Shown here piece by piece: positions 33,549 to 42,731 of a stretch of 64,000 nucleotides of DNA (position 1 is the stretch's first letter; every line of letters starts with the position of its first letter). Origin of the DNA: Chloroflexota bacterium (GTDB lineage Bacteria > Chloroflexota > Anaerolineae > Anaerolineales > Anaerolineaceae). The notes under the pieces were generated by a model that was not told the origin of the DNA, did not search any database, and saw nothing but the letters and a program-made list of their open reading frames with translations. A program made the position numbers and the translations under genes. Location: the NCBI GenBank assembly GCA_004347695.1, contig SLTK01000009.1:975965-1039964 (forward strand), given 5' to 3'.

Positions 33549-35017
33549 TAAGCACCTCCCAGTAATGCAAGGATGGTTTTGACCCCGGATTCAACCATGG
33601 GGACCATAAGCGATGGGAACACGCCCAGTCCAATCATCACGGCAGCGAGCCCCCCGATAACAATTTTGTCCCTGGTAGTAACATCCTGCACCCCGGCCAG
33701 GCCTTCCGGCAGTTCACCGAAGAATACGCGCCGGATAGTCAGGAAAATGTAGCCCGCGGTAATCAGAATGCCGAGCACGGCAATGACTGCTACCACCGGT
33801 GCGGCGCGCCAGGCGCCCATAAACACCGGGAATTCAGCGACAAAACCGGAGAATCCCGGCATACCCATCGAGACCAGGCCGCCGACGATAAACCCGATTG
33901 CCGCCCAGGGCATTTTACGCACCAACCCGCCCAGTTTGGGAATGTCGCGAGTGTGAGCCCTGTCATAGACCATTCCGACCACGGAGAAGAATAGTGCCGT
34001 CATCACGCCGTGTGAGAACATTTGCATGCCGGCGCCGATCAGCCCTTCGCGCGAGAGGGTGGCAAAACCGATCAGCACCAGTCCCATGTGCGAAACCGAG
34101 GAAAAGCCGATAACGTATTTGAAATCCGTTTGAATGAGCGCGATGAATGCGCCGTACACTACATTGACCGTCGCCAGAGCCAGAATCAGCCAGGCCCATT
34201 GACGCGCACCTTCGGGCAGCAGCATGATGCCAACCCGCAGAGCGGCAAAAGCGCCGACCTTCATTTCAACGCCTGCCAGCAGCATGGAGATGGCAGTGGG
34301 AGCGGCAACGTGACCATCCGGAGCCCATGAGTGGAAGGGGAAGATGCCCCCCAGAATGGCGAAACCGAGGAACACGAACGGGAACCACACCCGCTGGAAC
34401 GCCAGGGAGAAGCCTGCGTTTTCCAGTGCCAGCATGTCGAAGGTGCGCAGTCCGGAGCCAAAATAAATCGCCAGAGCGCCAACCAACGCCAGCATGGAAC
34501 CAATGAAGAGGTACAGCGTGAGCTTCATGCCACCGTATTCGCGGGTCTTGGGCGAACCCCAGATCACGATCATCAGGTATTTGGGGAAGACAGCCAGCTC
34601 GAAGAAGAAAAATAACATGAACAAGTCCAGCGAAGAAAACACCCCCAACACACTGGCACCCAGGAACATTAAAAAGGAAAAGAACTCGCGCGGGCGGTCG
34701 TGCACCCCCCAGGAAACCAGCACACCCGAGATGATGACCAGCCCGGAAAGCAGCACCATCGGCAGGCTGATGCCGTCCACCCCGACATAATAAGAGATGC
34801 CCAGCGCAGGCAGCCAGTCGACGCGTTCCTGAAATTGATAGCCGCCGGCGGCAATGTCATAGTTGGCGTAAAGCCAGATCGAAAGCGCCAGCACAATAAT
34901 GCCGGCTGCCAACGCCACGCCTTTGATCCAGGATTTCTTTTCCTCGGGCAGCAGCAAAAGGATCAAGGCTGCGGCCAGGGGGGTGAAGATCAGAACACTC
35001 AATATTGGAAACTGCAT
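33548..35017 (-). CDS. nuoM: NADH-quinone oxidoreductase subunit M, second copy
   Basis: 489 aa, antiporter-like subunit. The key glutamate is in FFFFELAVFPKYLMI, and IFPFHSWAPDGHVAAPTAISMLLAGV and TDFKYVIGFSSVSHMG carry the channel lysine/histidine region. The protein is distinct from the preceding NuoM (for example FPKYLMI instead of VPMYFLI). This suggests an old duplication, giving complex I a fourth antiporter-like subunit beside L, M and N, or one of the two is an alternative. Confidence 0.92.
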   Translation of the reverse strand: MQFPILSVLIFTPLAAALILLLLPEEKKSWIKGVALAAGIIVLALSIWLYANYDIAAGGYQFQERVDWLPALGISYYVGVDGISLPMVLLSGLVIISGVLVSWGVHDRPREFFSFLMFLGASVLGVFSSLDLFMLFFFFELAVFPKYLMIVIWGSPKTREYGGMKLTLYLFIGSMLALVGALAIYFGSGLRTFDMLALENAGFSLAFQRVWFPFVFLGFAILGGIFPFHSWAPDGHVAAPTAISMLLAGVEMKVGAFAALRVGIMLLPEGARQWAWLILALATVNVVYGAFIALIQTDFKYVIGFSSVSHMGLVLIGFATLSREGLIGAGMQMFSHGVMTALFFSVVGMVYDRAHTRDIPKLGGLVRKMPWAAIGFIVGGLVSMGMPGFSGFVAEFPVFMGAWRAAPVVAVIAVLGILITAGYIFLTIRRVFFGELPEGLAGVQDVTTRDKIVIGGLAAVMIGLGVFPSLMVPMVESGVKTILALLGGA

Positions 35018-35027
35018 CCTTCACCTC

Positions 35028-36569
35028 TCAGAAAAGGAACGCGACGGCCCGGTTGATGATGTCCAAAATCCAGGCCGGCCAGACACCGATGAGCAGCATG
35101 AGAACCATGAGCGGCGCCATCACAATCATTTCGCGCGCATTGATATCCGTCAGATGACCTTCCCAACGGGTATTGAGCGGGCCGTGGAGCACCAGCTTGA
35201 GCGCCTTGAGGATGTACGCGCCGGTAAAGAACAGACCGATCATGCTCAAAGCAGCCGCCAGGGTAAAGATCGGCCAGACGCCCCGTACTACCAGGAATTC
35301 AGAGACAAATCCGTTCAGACCCGGCAACCCTAATGAGGACATGGCAGTAAAGATCAACACCGTGCCATAAACCGGCAGGATGGCGTATAAGCCGCCCATT
35401 TCATTCAAATCGCGTGTGTGGGCGCGCTCATAGATCACCCCAACCAGGAAGAACATGCCCGCCGCGCTCAACCCGTGATTGAACATTTGCAGCACTGCGC
35501 CGCTGAGCGCCAGGTTTTTATCCAAAATGGTCCCGGCAGCGGTGGCATTCCAGGTGTAGGCAGCAGCAGCCACACCCAGCACCACGAAGCCCATATGGTT
35601 GATCGAGGAATAGGCTACCAGCCGCTTGAAATCACTCTGAGCGTAAGCCCCCAGCGCGCCAAAGATGATGGCAGCGACCGCCAACGCAGCCAGCACCCAG
35701 GCATAACGCTGGGCTTCAGCCGGAAAGAGCGGGAGCACCAGGCGCAAAAAACCGTAGGCGCCCAGCTTGAGCAACACACCGGCCAGGATCATCGACCCGG
35801 CCGTAGGCGCCTCGGTATGCGCATCCGGCAGCCAGGTATGGAACGGCCAGACGGGTACTTTGATGGCAAAGGCAATCACGAACGCCCAGAAGGCAATAGT
35901 TTTGACCGTTTCCAACGGGACGCCGATCGGCACGGCCAACGATTGAATGGTCGGCCATTTTTCGGTCAGGGTCACCAGGTCGAACGAACCGACCGCCACG
36001 CCCATCAACTGGATGGCCAACAGCAGACCGAGCGAACCGCCCATGGTGTAGAGCACGAACTTCAAGGCGGCATAGTTGCGGTTGGCACCACCCCACTGTG
36101 CAATCAGGAAGTACATGGGCACCAGGCCCACTTCCCAAAAGACAAAAAAGAGCATCAGGTCCAACGCCATGAAGACGCCCAACATGCCCGTTTCGAGCAG
36201 CAGGAACAGGATCATGTACGGTTTGACGCGTTCCTTTATGCTAAAGGAAGCCAGCAGCGCCAGCGGGGTCAACAGCGTCGTCAGCAGCACCATCGGCAGT
36301 GAGATTCCGTCGATCCCCAGGTGGTATGAGGCGTTGATGGCGGCATACCAGGCTGCCTGTTCCACGAACTGGAACGGAGCGGCAGGATTTGGGTCGGGGT
36401 TGAAGCGCGCCCAGGCAAAAAGGGTCAGGGCGAACGGGATTAAGGATGCTGCCAGCGCTCCCCAGCGGAATACCCTGACATTCTTGCCCGGAACAAACAG
36501 CAAGATCAGCGCCGCAGCCGTGGGCGTGAACAAGATCAACGTAAGCAGGTGATTTTCGATGAATTCCAT
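35028..36569 (-). CDS. nuoM: NADH-quinone oxidoreductase subunit M, first copy
   Basis: 513 aa. FFVFWEVGLVPMYFLI holds the conserved Glu, with VPVWPFHTWLPDAHTEAPTAGSM and SDFKRLVAYSSINHMGFVVLG as typical channel segments. It lies 10 bases before the second copy and 46 bases after nuoL. A long open frame on the other strand over this gene is a shadow caused by hydrophobic codon bias. Confidence 0.95.
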   Translation of the reverse strand: MEFIENHLLTLILFTPTAAALILLFVPGKNVRVFRWGALAASLIPFALTLFAWARFNPDPNPAAPFQFVEQAAWYAAINASYHLGIDGISLPMVLLTTLLTPLALLASFSIKERVKPYMILFLLLETGMLGVFMALDLMLFFVFWEVGLVPMYFLIAQWGGANRNYAALKFVLYTMGGSLGLLLAIQLMGVAVGSFDLVTLTEKWPTIQSLAVPIGVPLETVKTIAFWAFVIAFAIKVPVWPFHTWLPDAHTEAPTAGSMILAGVLLKLGAYGFLRLVLPLFPAEAQRYAWVLAALAVAAIIFGALGAYAQSDFKRLVAYSSINHMGFVVLGVAAAAYTWNATAAGTILDKNLALSGAVLQMFNHGLSAAGMFFLVGVIYERAHTRDLNEMGGLYAILPVYGTVLIFTAMSSLGLPGLNGFVSEFLVVRGVWPIFTLAAALSMIGLFFTGAYILKALKLVLHGPLNTRWEGHLTDINAREMIVMAPLMVLMLLIGVWPAWILDIINRAVAFLF

Positions 36570-36615
36570 CCCTCGACAGCCTCCGCGATTATGGAAGGGT
36601 TTTGACCCTTCCCCC

Positions 36616-38793
36616 TCAGCTTATGCCAACCGTAAAATAAATCACCAGACCGGCCAGCACCAAAAGCGATATGGCGATGACCATGTACTGTTGAATGCGC
36701 CCGGATTGTTTGCTGCGCAAGAACATACCCACACCGCGGGTGGTGGCTGCGGCAGTATCGCCTGCGCCGTTTACAAGCGGCAGGTCGATGATGTTGCGCA
36801 ACCCGTTACCCAGCCAAACCCCAAAGCGGGCGATGGCGTGCAGCACCCCGTCGATGATGGTCTGGTCAAGAAACTTGTAGGTGAAGACATTTGCCACCCA
36901 GTTCGCCGGCCGGATGACCGTGGCCTGGTAGAACTCATCCATGTAATATTTGTTCTTCAAAACCGTGTAGATGCCGCCCAGCGGTTTTTCGAGCGGGTCA
37001 ACCCGCTCGCTCAACCGGCGATAAACGACCCAGCCAAGCGCCAGCCCGCCGAGCGCGACGGCCAGCGAGGTGAACAGCGGCACCAGACTGTGAACCGCTT
37101 CTGCTGGTTCGAAATGCAGCATGCTGCCGACAAATTCCTCGAACCAGTTGGGGATCAGCCCACCCAGACCGGGAAAATCAGCCGGGATGCCCGACCAACC
37201 GGCCCCAACTGCGAAGACCGACAGAACAACCAGTGGCAAGGTCATGGTCCATTTGGACTCGTGGGCATGTTCGGCGGCTTTGGTGCGGGGTTGCCCCAGG
37301 AAAGTCAGGGTTATCTGGCGGGCGGTATAGAAGGCAGTCAGCAAGGCTGCCAGCGCCAGGGCGATGAAAACGCCCATATTCCCACCTGTGAAGGCGCCCG
37401 ACAGGATCTCATCCTTCGACCAGAAACCCGCGGTGACCAGCGGGAAACCGGAAAGCGCCAGACCGCCGATCAGGAAGGTCCAGAAGGTAACGGGCATCTT
37501 CTTGCGCAGTCCGCCCATGTTGAGCATGTTTTGCGGGTCGATATGCTCGCCGGTGTGCAGCACGCCGTGCTCCATGCCGTGGATGATCGAGCCGGAACCA
37601 AGAAAGAGCAGCGCTTTGAAGAAGGCGTGGGTCACAAGGTGGAAGGCGGCAGCGGCGTATGCCCCTACCCCCAGCGCTGCGATCATGTAGCCCAGCTGCG
37701 ATATAGTGGAATAGGCTAAAACACGTTTCACATCATTCTGCGCCACGGCGATGGTTGCCGCGAACAGCGCGGTAAACGCGCCAATGATACCCATCACCAG
37801 CATGGGCGTGGTTACCACCCCGCCGGGTTCCCAACCCGCGGAGAGCAGCGGGAAGAAGCGAATCACCAGATAGACACCGGCCGACACCATGGTCGCTGCA
37901 TGGATCATCGCAGAGACTGGCGTGGGACCTTCCATGGCATCTGGCAGCCAGATATGCAGCGGGAATTGCGCCGACTTGCCTACCGTGCCAATGAATATCA
38001 AAATACCGATCAGCGCAGCCCATGAAAGACCAAGAACCGGGGATAATGCGCCAGCCAATTGCTCGAGCACTGCCGGGTTGCCGAGAATCTCCTGGTAATT
38101 CAGAGTGCCGGTCAACGAATAGAGCGCTGCCAGACCAAGGAGCATAAAAACATCCCCTACGCGGGTGGTCAGGAAGGCCTTGATCATGGCCTTGCGCGCT
38201 GATTCTTTAGCGTACCAGAAGCCGATCAACAGGTAGGAGCACAACCCCATGATTTCCCAACCGACATAGAGCGTCAGCAGGTTGTCGGTGATTACCAGCA
38301 GAAACATGGCAAAGGCAAACAGGCTGATGAGCGCAAAGAAACGCGAGTACATTGGCTCAATGGAAGGAACGTGTACGATTTTGCCTTCTTTGTCTTTGAT
38401 CTCGGCGCCTTCCGGCGGCAGACCCTTGCGGTCGTGCTTGCCGGCCGGCTGGCCAAAGTTGTGGTAGCCCACGGAATAGATGAAAATCATTAAAACAGTC
38501 CAGGCGACGAAGAAAAGCACGACCGTCGAGAGTGGGTCGATCTGGATGCCGATTTTTAAACTGGTGTTGCCGGTTGGCAGCCAGGGAATGGATTGGGCAA
38601 ATGGATGCTCGCTCAGCCCCTCGGTGTTAACCGCCTTGAAAAACACGATCATCCCCGCCAACCAGGAAAGTCCGGCGGCAATTAATGCCAGCCAATGGCT
38701 GAGAGCTTTATTCCGGTTGGTAAACAGCACAATCAGGAAAAATGCCAGCAGGGGCGGCAGCGGGATCAGCCAGATTAAGGTTTCAGATGTCAT
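36616..38793 (-). CDS. nuoL: NADH-quinone oxidoreductase subunit L
   Basis: 725 aa. The largest antiporter-like subunit, with the long lateral helix and C-terminal helix at the end. YVGWEIMGLCSYLLIGFWY (Glu) and KSAQFPLHIWLPDAMEGPTPVSAMIHAATMV with AQNDVKRVLAYSTISQLGY (Lys) are diagnostic. A charged insertion (KHDRKGLPPEG...KDKEGKIVH) between early helices is a lineage-specific loop. Confidence 0.96.
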   Translation of the reverse strand: MTSETLIWLIPLPPLLAFFLIVLFTNRNKALSHWLALIAAGLSWLAGMIVFFKAVNTEGLSEHPFAQSIPWLPTGNTSLKIGIQIDPLSTVVLFFVAWTVLMIFIYSVGYHNFGQPAGKHDRKGLPPEGAEIKDKEGKIVHVPSIEPMYSRFFALISLFAFAMFLLVITDNLLTLYVGWEIMGLCSYLLIGFWYAKESARKAMIKAFLTTRVGDVFMLLGLAALYSLTGTLNYQEILGNPAVLEQLAGALSPVLGLSWAALIGILIFIGTVGKSAQFPLHIWLPDAMEGPTPVSAMIHAATMVSAGVYLVIRFFPLLSAGWEPGGVVTTPMLVMGIIGAFTALFAATIAVAQNDVKRVLAYSTISQLGYMIAALGVGAYAAAAFHLVTHAFFKALLFLGSGSIIHGMEHGVLHTGEHIDPQNMLNMGGLRKKMPVTFWTFLIGGLALSGFPLVTAGFWSKDEILSGAFTGGNMGVFIALALAALLTAFYTARQITLTFLGQPRTKAAEHAHESKWTMTLPLVVLSVFAVGAGWSGIPADFPGLGGLIPNWFEEFVGSMLHFEPAEAVHSLVPLFTSLAVALGGLALGWVVYRRLSERVDPLEKPLGGIYTVLKNKYYMDEFYQATVIRPANWVANVFTYKFLDQTIIDGVLHAIARFGVWLGNGLRNIIDLPLVNGAGDTAAATTRGVGMFLRSKQSGRIQQYMVIAISLLVLAGLVIYFTVGIS

Positions 38794-38814
38794 TGCACCT
38801 CTCCGCCAGCAAGA

Positions 38815-39135
38815 TCAACCCTTGAGCAGGGTCATTTCGTCGACTACAGGCGTTTCACGCCGCCGGTATGCCGAGATAATCAGCGCCAGACCAACCGCTA
38901 CTTCAGCCGCGGCGACGATAAAAACCATGGCAACAAAAACCTGCGGCGTAATTTGACCTGCTCCCTGGAGCTGGGTGTGGTAATGCCAGAAAGCCAGCAG
39001 GTTGATGTTGACCGCATTGAGCATTAATTCGACGCTCATCAAAATAGAAACGGCATTTTTGCGGCTCAATACGCCAAACAGGCCGATGCAAAATAGCGCG
39101 GCCGCTGCAATCAGATACCAGGACAGCGGGATCAT
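38815..39135 (-). CDS. nuoK: NADH-quinone oxidoreductase subunit K
   Basis: 106 aa with three membrane helices. SVELMLNAVNINLLAF and the AAEVAVGLALI segment hold the two glutamates needed for proton transfer. It overlaps nuoJ by four bases, and nuoL follows after 21 bases. Confidence 0.96.
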   Translation of the reverse strand: MIPLSWYLIAAAALFCIGLFGVLSRKNAVSILMSVELMLNAVNINLLAFWHYHTQLQGAGQITPQVFVAMVFIVAAAEVAVGLALIISAYRRRETPVVDEMTLLKG

Positions 39136-39653
39136 CCGACTTTCTCCTTGCGCTCAACGGCAATATAAATTGCGCCAACCAGGGCGGCCAGCAGCAGTAC
39201 CGAGGCCACTTCGAACGGAATGACGTATCCGGCCGGGTTCACCAGTGCCGAGCCGAATGCCGCCAGGTTTTCAGCATCAGCCGGAAGTTCATTGAGCATC
39301 ACCTGAAAATCTTCCCAGGTTGCCAGGAAACCGGCGATCAGCCCAAACAGAATGACTGCCATTACCGCTGGCAGCCACCATCCTTTGATCACTTGCGGAT
39401 GTTCATCATCCATCACGCGGCGAGTTAACATCAGCGTAAAGATGATCAGAATGCTGATTGCACCGATGTAAACCAGCACCTGGACAATCGCAAAAAAGCC
39501 AGCCTGCAGCGTTGCAAACAGAATGGCCACTCCCAGCAGCGTCAGAATCAACCATAGAGCAGAGTGCATCATCTTGCGGGAAGCGACCACCATCACCCCG
39601 GAAAACAGAGTGACCACAGCAACGATTAGAAAAACGATTTGTAATCCGCTCAT
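39132..39653 (-). CDS. nuoJ: NADH-quinone oxidoreductase subunit J
   Basis: 173 aa with five membrane helices, including the Tyr/Gly-rich third helix VQVLVYIGAISILIIFTLML, which bends in the coupling region. It overlaps nuoH and nuoK by four bases each, so the three are probably coupled in translation. In most genomes nuoI lies between H and J; it is missing here. Confidence 0.95.
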   Translation of the reverse strand: MSGLQIVFLIVAVVTLFSGVMVVASRKMMHSALWLILTLLGVAILFATLQAGFFAIVQVLVYIGAISILIIFTLMLTRRVMDDEHPQVIKGWWLPAVMAVILFGLIAGFLATWEDFQVMLNELPADAENLAAFGSALVNPAGYVIPFEVASVLLLAALVGAIYIAVERKEKVG

Positions 39654-40876
39654 CCCTTCGCTCCTGAGCCAGGTTGGATAAAGAGGTTGTCAGGGCTGGC
39701 AACCGGACGCTCGCGCGAGCCAACTTCCGGCCGGGTTGTTTTGACGCCGCGCCGGATCAGGCGCTCCGCGACCACCAGGATCGCCAGGTTTGCTGCCAGC
39801 AGGATAACTGTCCGCAGCCAATCGGCTGAAGAGGCAAACAGGCGGTCAACCAGAGCTATGACCATAATCACTACCAGCGAAAGCGGCGTCAGCACCTTCC
39901 AGTTGAGATCCATCATCTGATCGATGCGGAAGCGTGGATTGGTACCCCTGAAAAGAATGAGAGCAAAATATACAATGAAGGTCTTAATCATGAAATAGAC
40001 CAGACCAAGCACCGGAATCTGATCGGCGCCCGGCCCACGCCAGCCGCCTAGGAAAACGGTCACGAAAATAAATGAAGCGGTAAAGGCATGCAGAAATTCG
40101 CCAACGAAAAACATGCCGAATTTCAGGCCGGAATATTCCACGTTATAACCGGCTACAATTTCAGATTCAGCTTCGGCCAGGTCAAATGGAGCGCGGCCGG
40201 TCTCTGCAACCGAGGCGATGAAAAATACCAGGGCAGCAGCGGGAGCAACCAGGATATACCAGGGATTTTGGGCTTCGACAATATCGACCAGACTCATCGA
40301 ACCGGTGAGCATCACCGGAACCAGGGCAGAAATCACAAATGGGACTTCATACGAACATAATTGCGCCACGGCGCGCAAAGCGCCAACCAGCGCATACTTG
40401 TTGTTCGATCCCCAGCCTGCCAGAATAATCCCCACCTCCCCCAACCCGCCAACGGCGATCAAAAACAGTATCCCAACCGAAATATTGACCCCGAAGAAAG
40501 TTTTCGAAAAGGGTGTCACGGCCCACATCATCAGCACAGCGGCTACTGAAAGTACTGGCGCCAGGTTGTAGGCAATCCAATCGACGCCCGATGGGGTGAT
40601 CAACTCTTTGGTGAAAATTTTGAGCATGTCGGCAATCGGTTGAAACAGTCCCCACGGCCCAAGGCGGTTCGGGCCAAAACGATCCTGCAGACGGCCGATC
40701 AGTTTACGCTCATACCAGATCAGGAAGACCACAAAAAACATTGCGCCGGCTGCCAGAACAAAAGCACCGATGACGAAACCGACGATGGTCGCCCACCCTG
40801 GTCCCCAACCGATGCCAGCCAGTAACCCTTTGGCCCATTCGATGATGAAAATTATAGGGTCACGCCAGAAGCTCAT
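39650..40876 (-). CDS. nuoH: NADH-quinone oxidoreductase subunit H
   Basis: About 408 aa with eight to nine helices, forming the quinone tunnel at the junction with the peripheral arm. RLQDRFGPNRLGPWGLFQPIADMLKIFTKE and ETGRAPFDLAEAESEIVAGYNVEYSG are the conserved loops. The start ATG 40876 has GGAGG five bases before it. It follows nuoA after 24 bases, without nuoB, C and D between them. Confidence 0.96.
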   Translation of the reverse strand: MSFWRDPIIFIIEWAKGLLAGIGWGPGWATIVGFVIGAFVLAAGAMFFVVFLIWYERKLIGRLQDRFGPNRLGPWGLFQPIADMLKIFTKELITPSGVDWIAYNLAPVLSVAAVLMMWAVTPFSKTFFGVNISVGILFLIAVGGLGEVGIILAGWGSNNKYALVGALRAVAQLCSYEVPFVISALVPVMLTGSMSLVDIVEAQNPWYILVAPAAALVFFIASVAETGRAPFDLAEAESEIVAGYNVEYSGLKFGMFFVGEFLHAFTASFIFVTVFLGGWRGPGADQIPVLGLVYFMIKTFIVYFALILFRGTNPRFRIDQMMDLNWKVLTPLSLVVIMVIALVDRLFASSADWLRTVILLAANLAILVVAERLIRRGVKTTRPEVGSRERPVASPDNLFIQPGSGAKG

Positions 40877-40900
40877 ATCTGCCTCCAACCCGGCGAGCGG

Positions 40901-41257
40901 CTAAAGCCACTCCAAGGCGCCCTTCCGCCAGGCGTAAAGTAACCCGCCCAGCAAAATGAGAATAAAGAGGATTGCCTCGACCACCGCATAGAGCGGCAGT
41001 TGTTTGTACGCAACTGCCCAGGGAAAGAGCAGCACAGCCTCCACATCGAACACCAGGAAAATCAAAGTAAACACGTAATACTGGACTTTCATCTGCGCCC
41101 AGGCTGGACCTACGGGTTCCATTCCGCATTCGTAGGTCGCATTCTTTATTGAGTTCGGTTTCTTCGGGGAAAGCAGCGCGGCTATTGATATGGCTGCCGC
41201 TGGTAAGAACATGGATACCAGGGCAAATACGCCCACGTAGAGCCAGTCGTTCAGCAT
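40901..41257 (-). CDS. nuoA: NADH-quinone oxidoreductase subunit A
   Basis: 118 aa with three helices. KNATYECGMEPVGPA carries the loop cysteine region near the quinone site. AGGAG lies before ATG 41257. First gene of the nuo run. The upstream 170 bases are AT-rich and should contain the promoter, but no clear -35/-10 pair was found. Confidence 0.95.
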   Translation of the reverse strand: MLNDWLYVGVFALVSMFLPAAAISIAALLSPKKPNSIKNATYECGMEPVGPAWAQMKVQYYVFTLIFLVFDVEAVLLFPWAVAYKQLPLYAVVEAILFILILLGGLLYAWRKGALEWL

Positions 41258-41431
41258 GGTAGCTCCTAGAAAATTATTTAGTGAATTCTGGGATTAACTG
41301 GTATCTTGCGCCCACCCAACCCAAACATTTTATCAACAATAAAATATTAAGTAAAGTTTAATGAAGGGGCAATAATTTAAAAAATCACAATTTATGTATG
41401 AACAACCAGACAGGCGCGGATTGCAGAGTGG

Positions 41432-41992
41432 TTATCCTCTAACCCGCCGGAAAAAGAGAACGGTTGCCAGCGCAATCAGCACAACTCCAATCCACCGCAG
41501 CCAAACCAGCGGCACGAGTCCAAGGAAAATTGCGCGAACCTGCAGCGGACGAGCGACAAGAGCCGTACGCTCATCTGAACTACCGCTGACTGGTGTAGAA
41601 GTATAAATCCACAGTGTGCCGGGAAGGACGCCAGCCTCTACCGGCTCTATTTCCCAGACGAATTCGAGCATCTCTACTGCGCCGACAGGTTGGGCCATGA
41701 TCCCCGCTGGCGCAATCACCAGATCGGGAAATTCCAGGCGAGCTTCGATCCTGGTGTTGCCAGGCAGGTCAGACGGATGCTTGACATTCAAGTGTGTCGC
41801 GCGTGGCTCGCCAACCCGGATGAAAACCGGCCATGACAGTGCAAAATTGAATTCACCCTGTAAAGAAGCAGTTGGGTTCGCCGTCCATTCCATGCGCTCT
41901 ACCGGCAGCGGCCAGGTGGAAACGGCAAGAAGCGCCAGACCGGCCAGCAAGATCCCCGCTTTGATTAGTTTGCGCCAATGTCGAAAGGGCAT
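41432..41992 (-). CDS. Membrane-anchored protein of unknown function with N- and C-terminal TM helices
   Basis: About 186 aa. A membrane helix near residues 11-28 and another at the end enclose a beta-rich extracytoplasmic domain, and the C-terminus is basic (FFRRVRG). ATG 41992 is preferred because TATAAT lies six bases before it, giving a leaderless transcript. The frame is also open to TTG 42007, which overlaps that -10 box and is unlikely to be used. Not recognised. Confidence 0.75.
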   Translation of the reverse strand: MPFRHWRKLIKAGILLAGLALLAVSTWPLPVERMEWTANPTASLQGEFNFALSWPVFIRVGEPRATHLNVKHPSDLPGNTRIEARLEFPDLVIAPAGIMAQPVGAVEMLEFVWEIEPVEAGVLPGTLWIYTSTPVSGSSDERTALVARPLQVRAIFLGLVPLVWLRWIGVVLIALATVLFFRRVRG

Positions 41993-41998
41993 GGGGGT

Positions 41999-42004
41999 AT
42001 TATA
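41999..42004 (-). promoter_or_regulatory. -10 box placed for leaderless start of the 41992 gene
   Basis: TATAAT, six bases, then ATG on the minus strand. There is no Shine-Dalgarno. It is the same layout as at 1757-1762. Confidence 0.65.
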
Positions 42005-42057
42005 CAAAAAAAGGGCACAGACAAAGTGTGCCCTTTCCGTATAAGCCCTCTCCAGCC

Positions 42058-42690
42058 TTACCCGATGTAAATTTCGACGTGCTGGTCGTCTTCATTGACC
42101 TCGATAAAAAATGGTTCGTTGCGGCTAATGGACTGATTAACCTCGTTCAACGTCTCTCCAATATTCTTGCTACGCATCTCCTGTGGCAGCCAGGAGGGAT
42201 TCAATTTGAAGAACCAACTGACCAACCCCAGCGGCAGCGGCAGGCTTATACGAATGTTTTTCCTCTTGCCGTTTTCCATTTCGCTAACGCGTACATGAAG
42301 CCAACGGGTATTCAAGCTGGTCGCCATACCCAGCACTCCAATTGCAAAAGGAATCCATGAGAGCCAGAATCCCCAGCCATACGGGCTCGTCTGCCAGCTC
42401 TGGATCATCCAATTTGCTGAAATCAGGGTCAGGAGCAAAAAAGCGCCAAATAAGGCCCATGAAATGACGCGGAAGCGCGCAAAGTCTGGCATGTCGGCAT
42501 CAGGCGTTGAACCCTCGTCAGGATGAGCGGGGGAAATTACCTCAACTGCCGGGTTGGTTTTGAGGCTGGCAAATTCCTGCCCGGTGGTGAGTTGGGCATC
42601 TTCGATTGCATTTAGCCGGCGCAGGCCGTCTTCCGGCGTCACCTCGCCCGATTCAATTTTTTGTAGAATTTCAAGCCGGTTGCTGTCCAT
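42058..42690 (-). CDS. SHOCT-like-domain membrane protein of unknown function
   Basis: 210 aa. The N-terminal 30 residues (RLEILQKIESGEVTPEDGLRRL) form the short helical hairpin seen in SHOCT-like domains of LiaX/YvlB-type proteins. Two membrane helices follow (about 77-95 and 105-122), then a cytoplasmic-type domain. It lies 41 bases after the DUF4097 protein, which ends in a related hairpin, so the two form a pair. Confidence 0.75.
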   Translation of the reverse strand: MDSNRLEILQKIESGEVTPEDGLRRLNAIEDAQLTTGQEFASLKTNPAVEVISPAHPDEGSTPDADMPDFARFRVISWALFGAFLLLTLISANWMIQSWQTSPYGWGFWLSWIPFAIGVLGMATSLNTRWLHVRVSEMENGKRKNIRISLPLPLGLVSWFFKLNPSWLPQEMRSKNIGETLNEVNQSISRNEPFFIEVNEDDQHVEIYIG

Positions 42691-42731
42691 GGCATCCTTT
42701 ACTTGTAACCCCTAATCTGTACCATGCGCGA

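Noticed and set aside
35418..36302. 294-aa plus-strand frame over nuoM
   Set aside because: Rich in His, Gln and Arg, as expected from reading hydrophobic membrane codons backwards; no homology signature.
36559..37719. 386-aa plus-strand frame over nuoL
   Set aside because: Same shadow effect as over nuoM.
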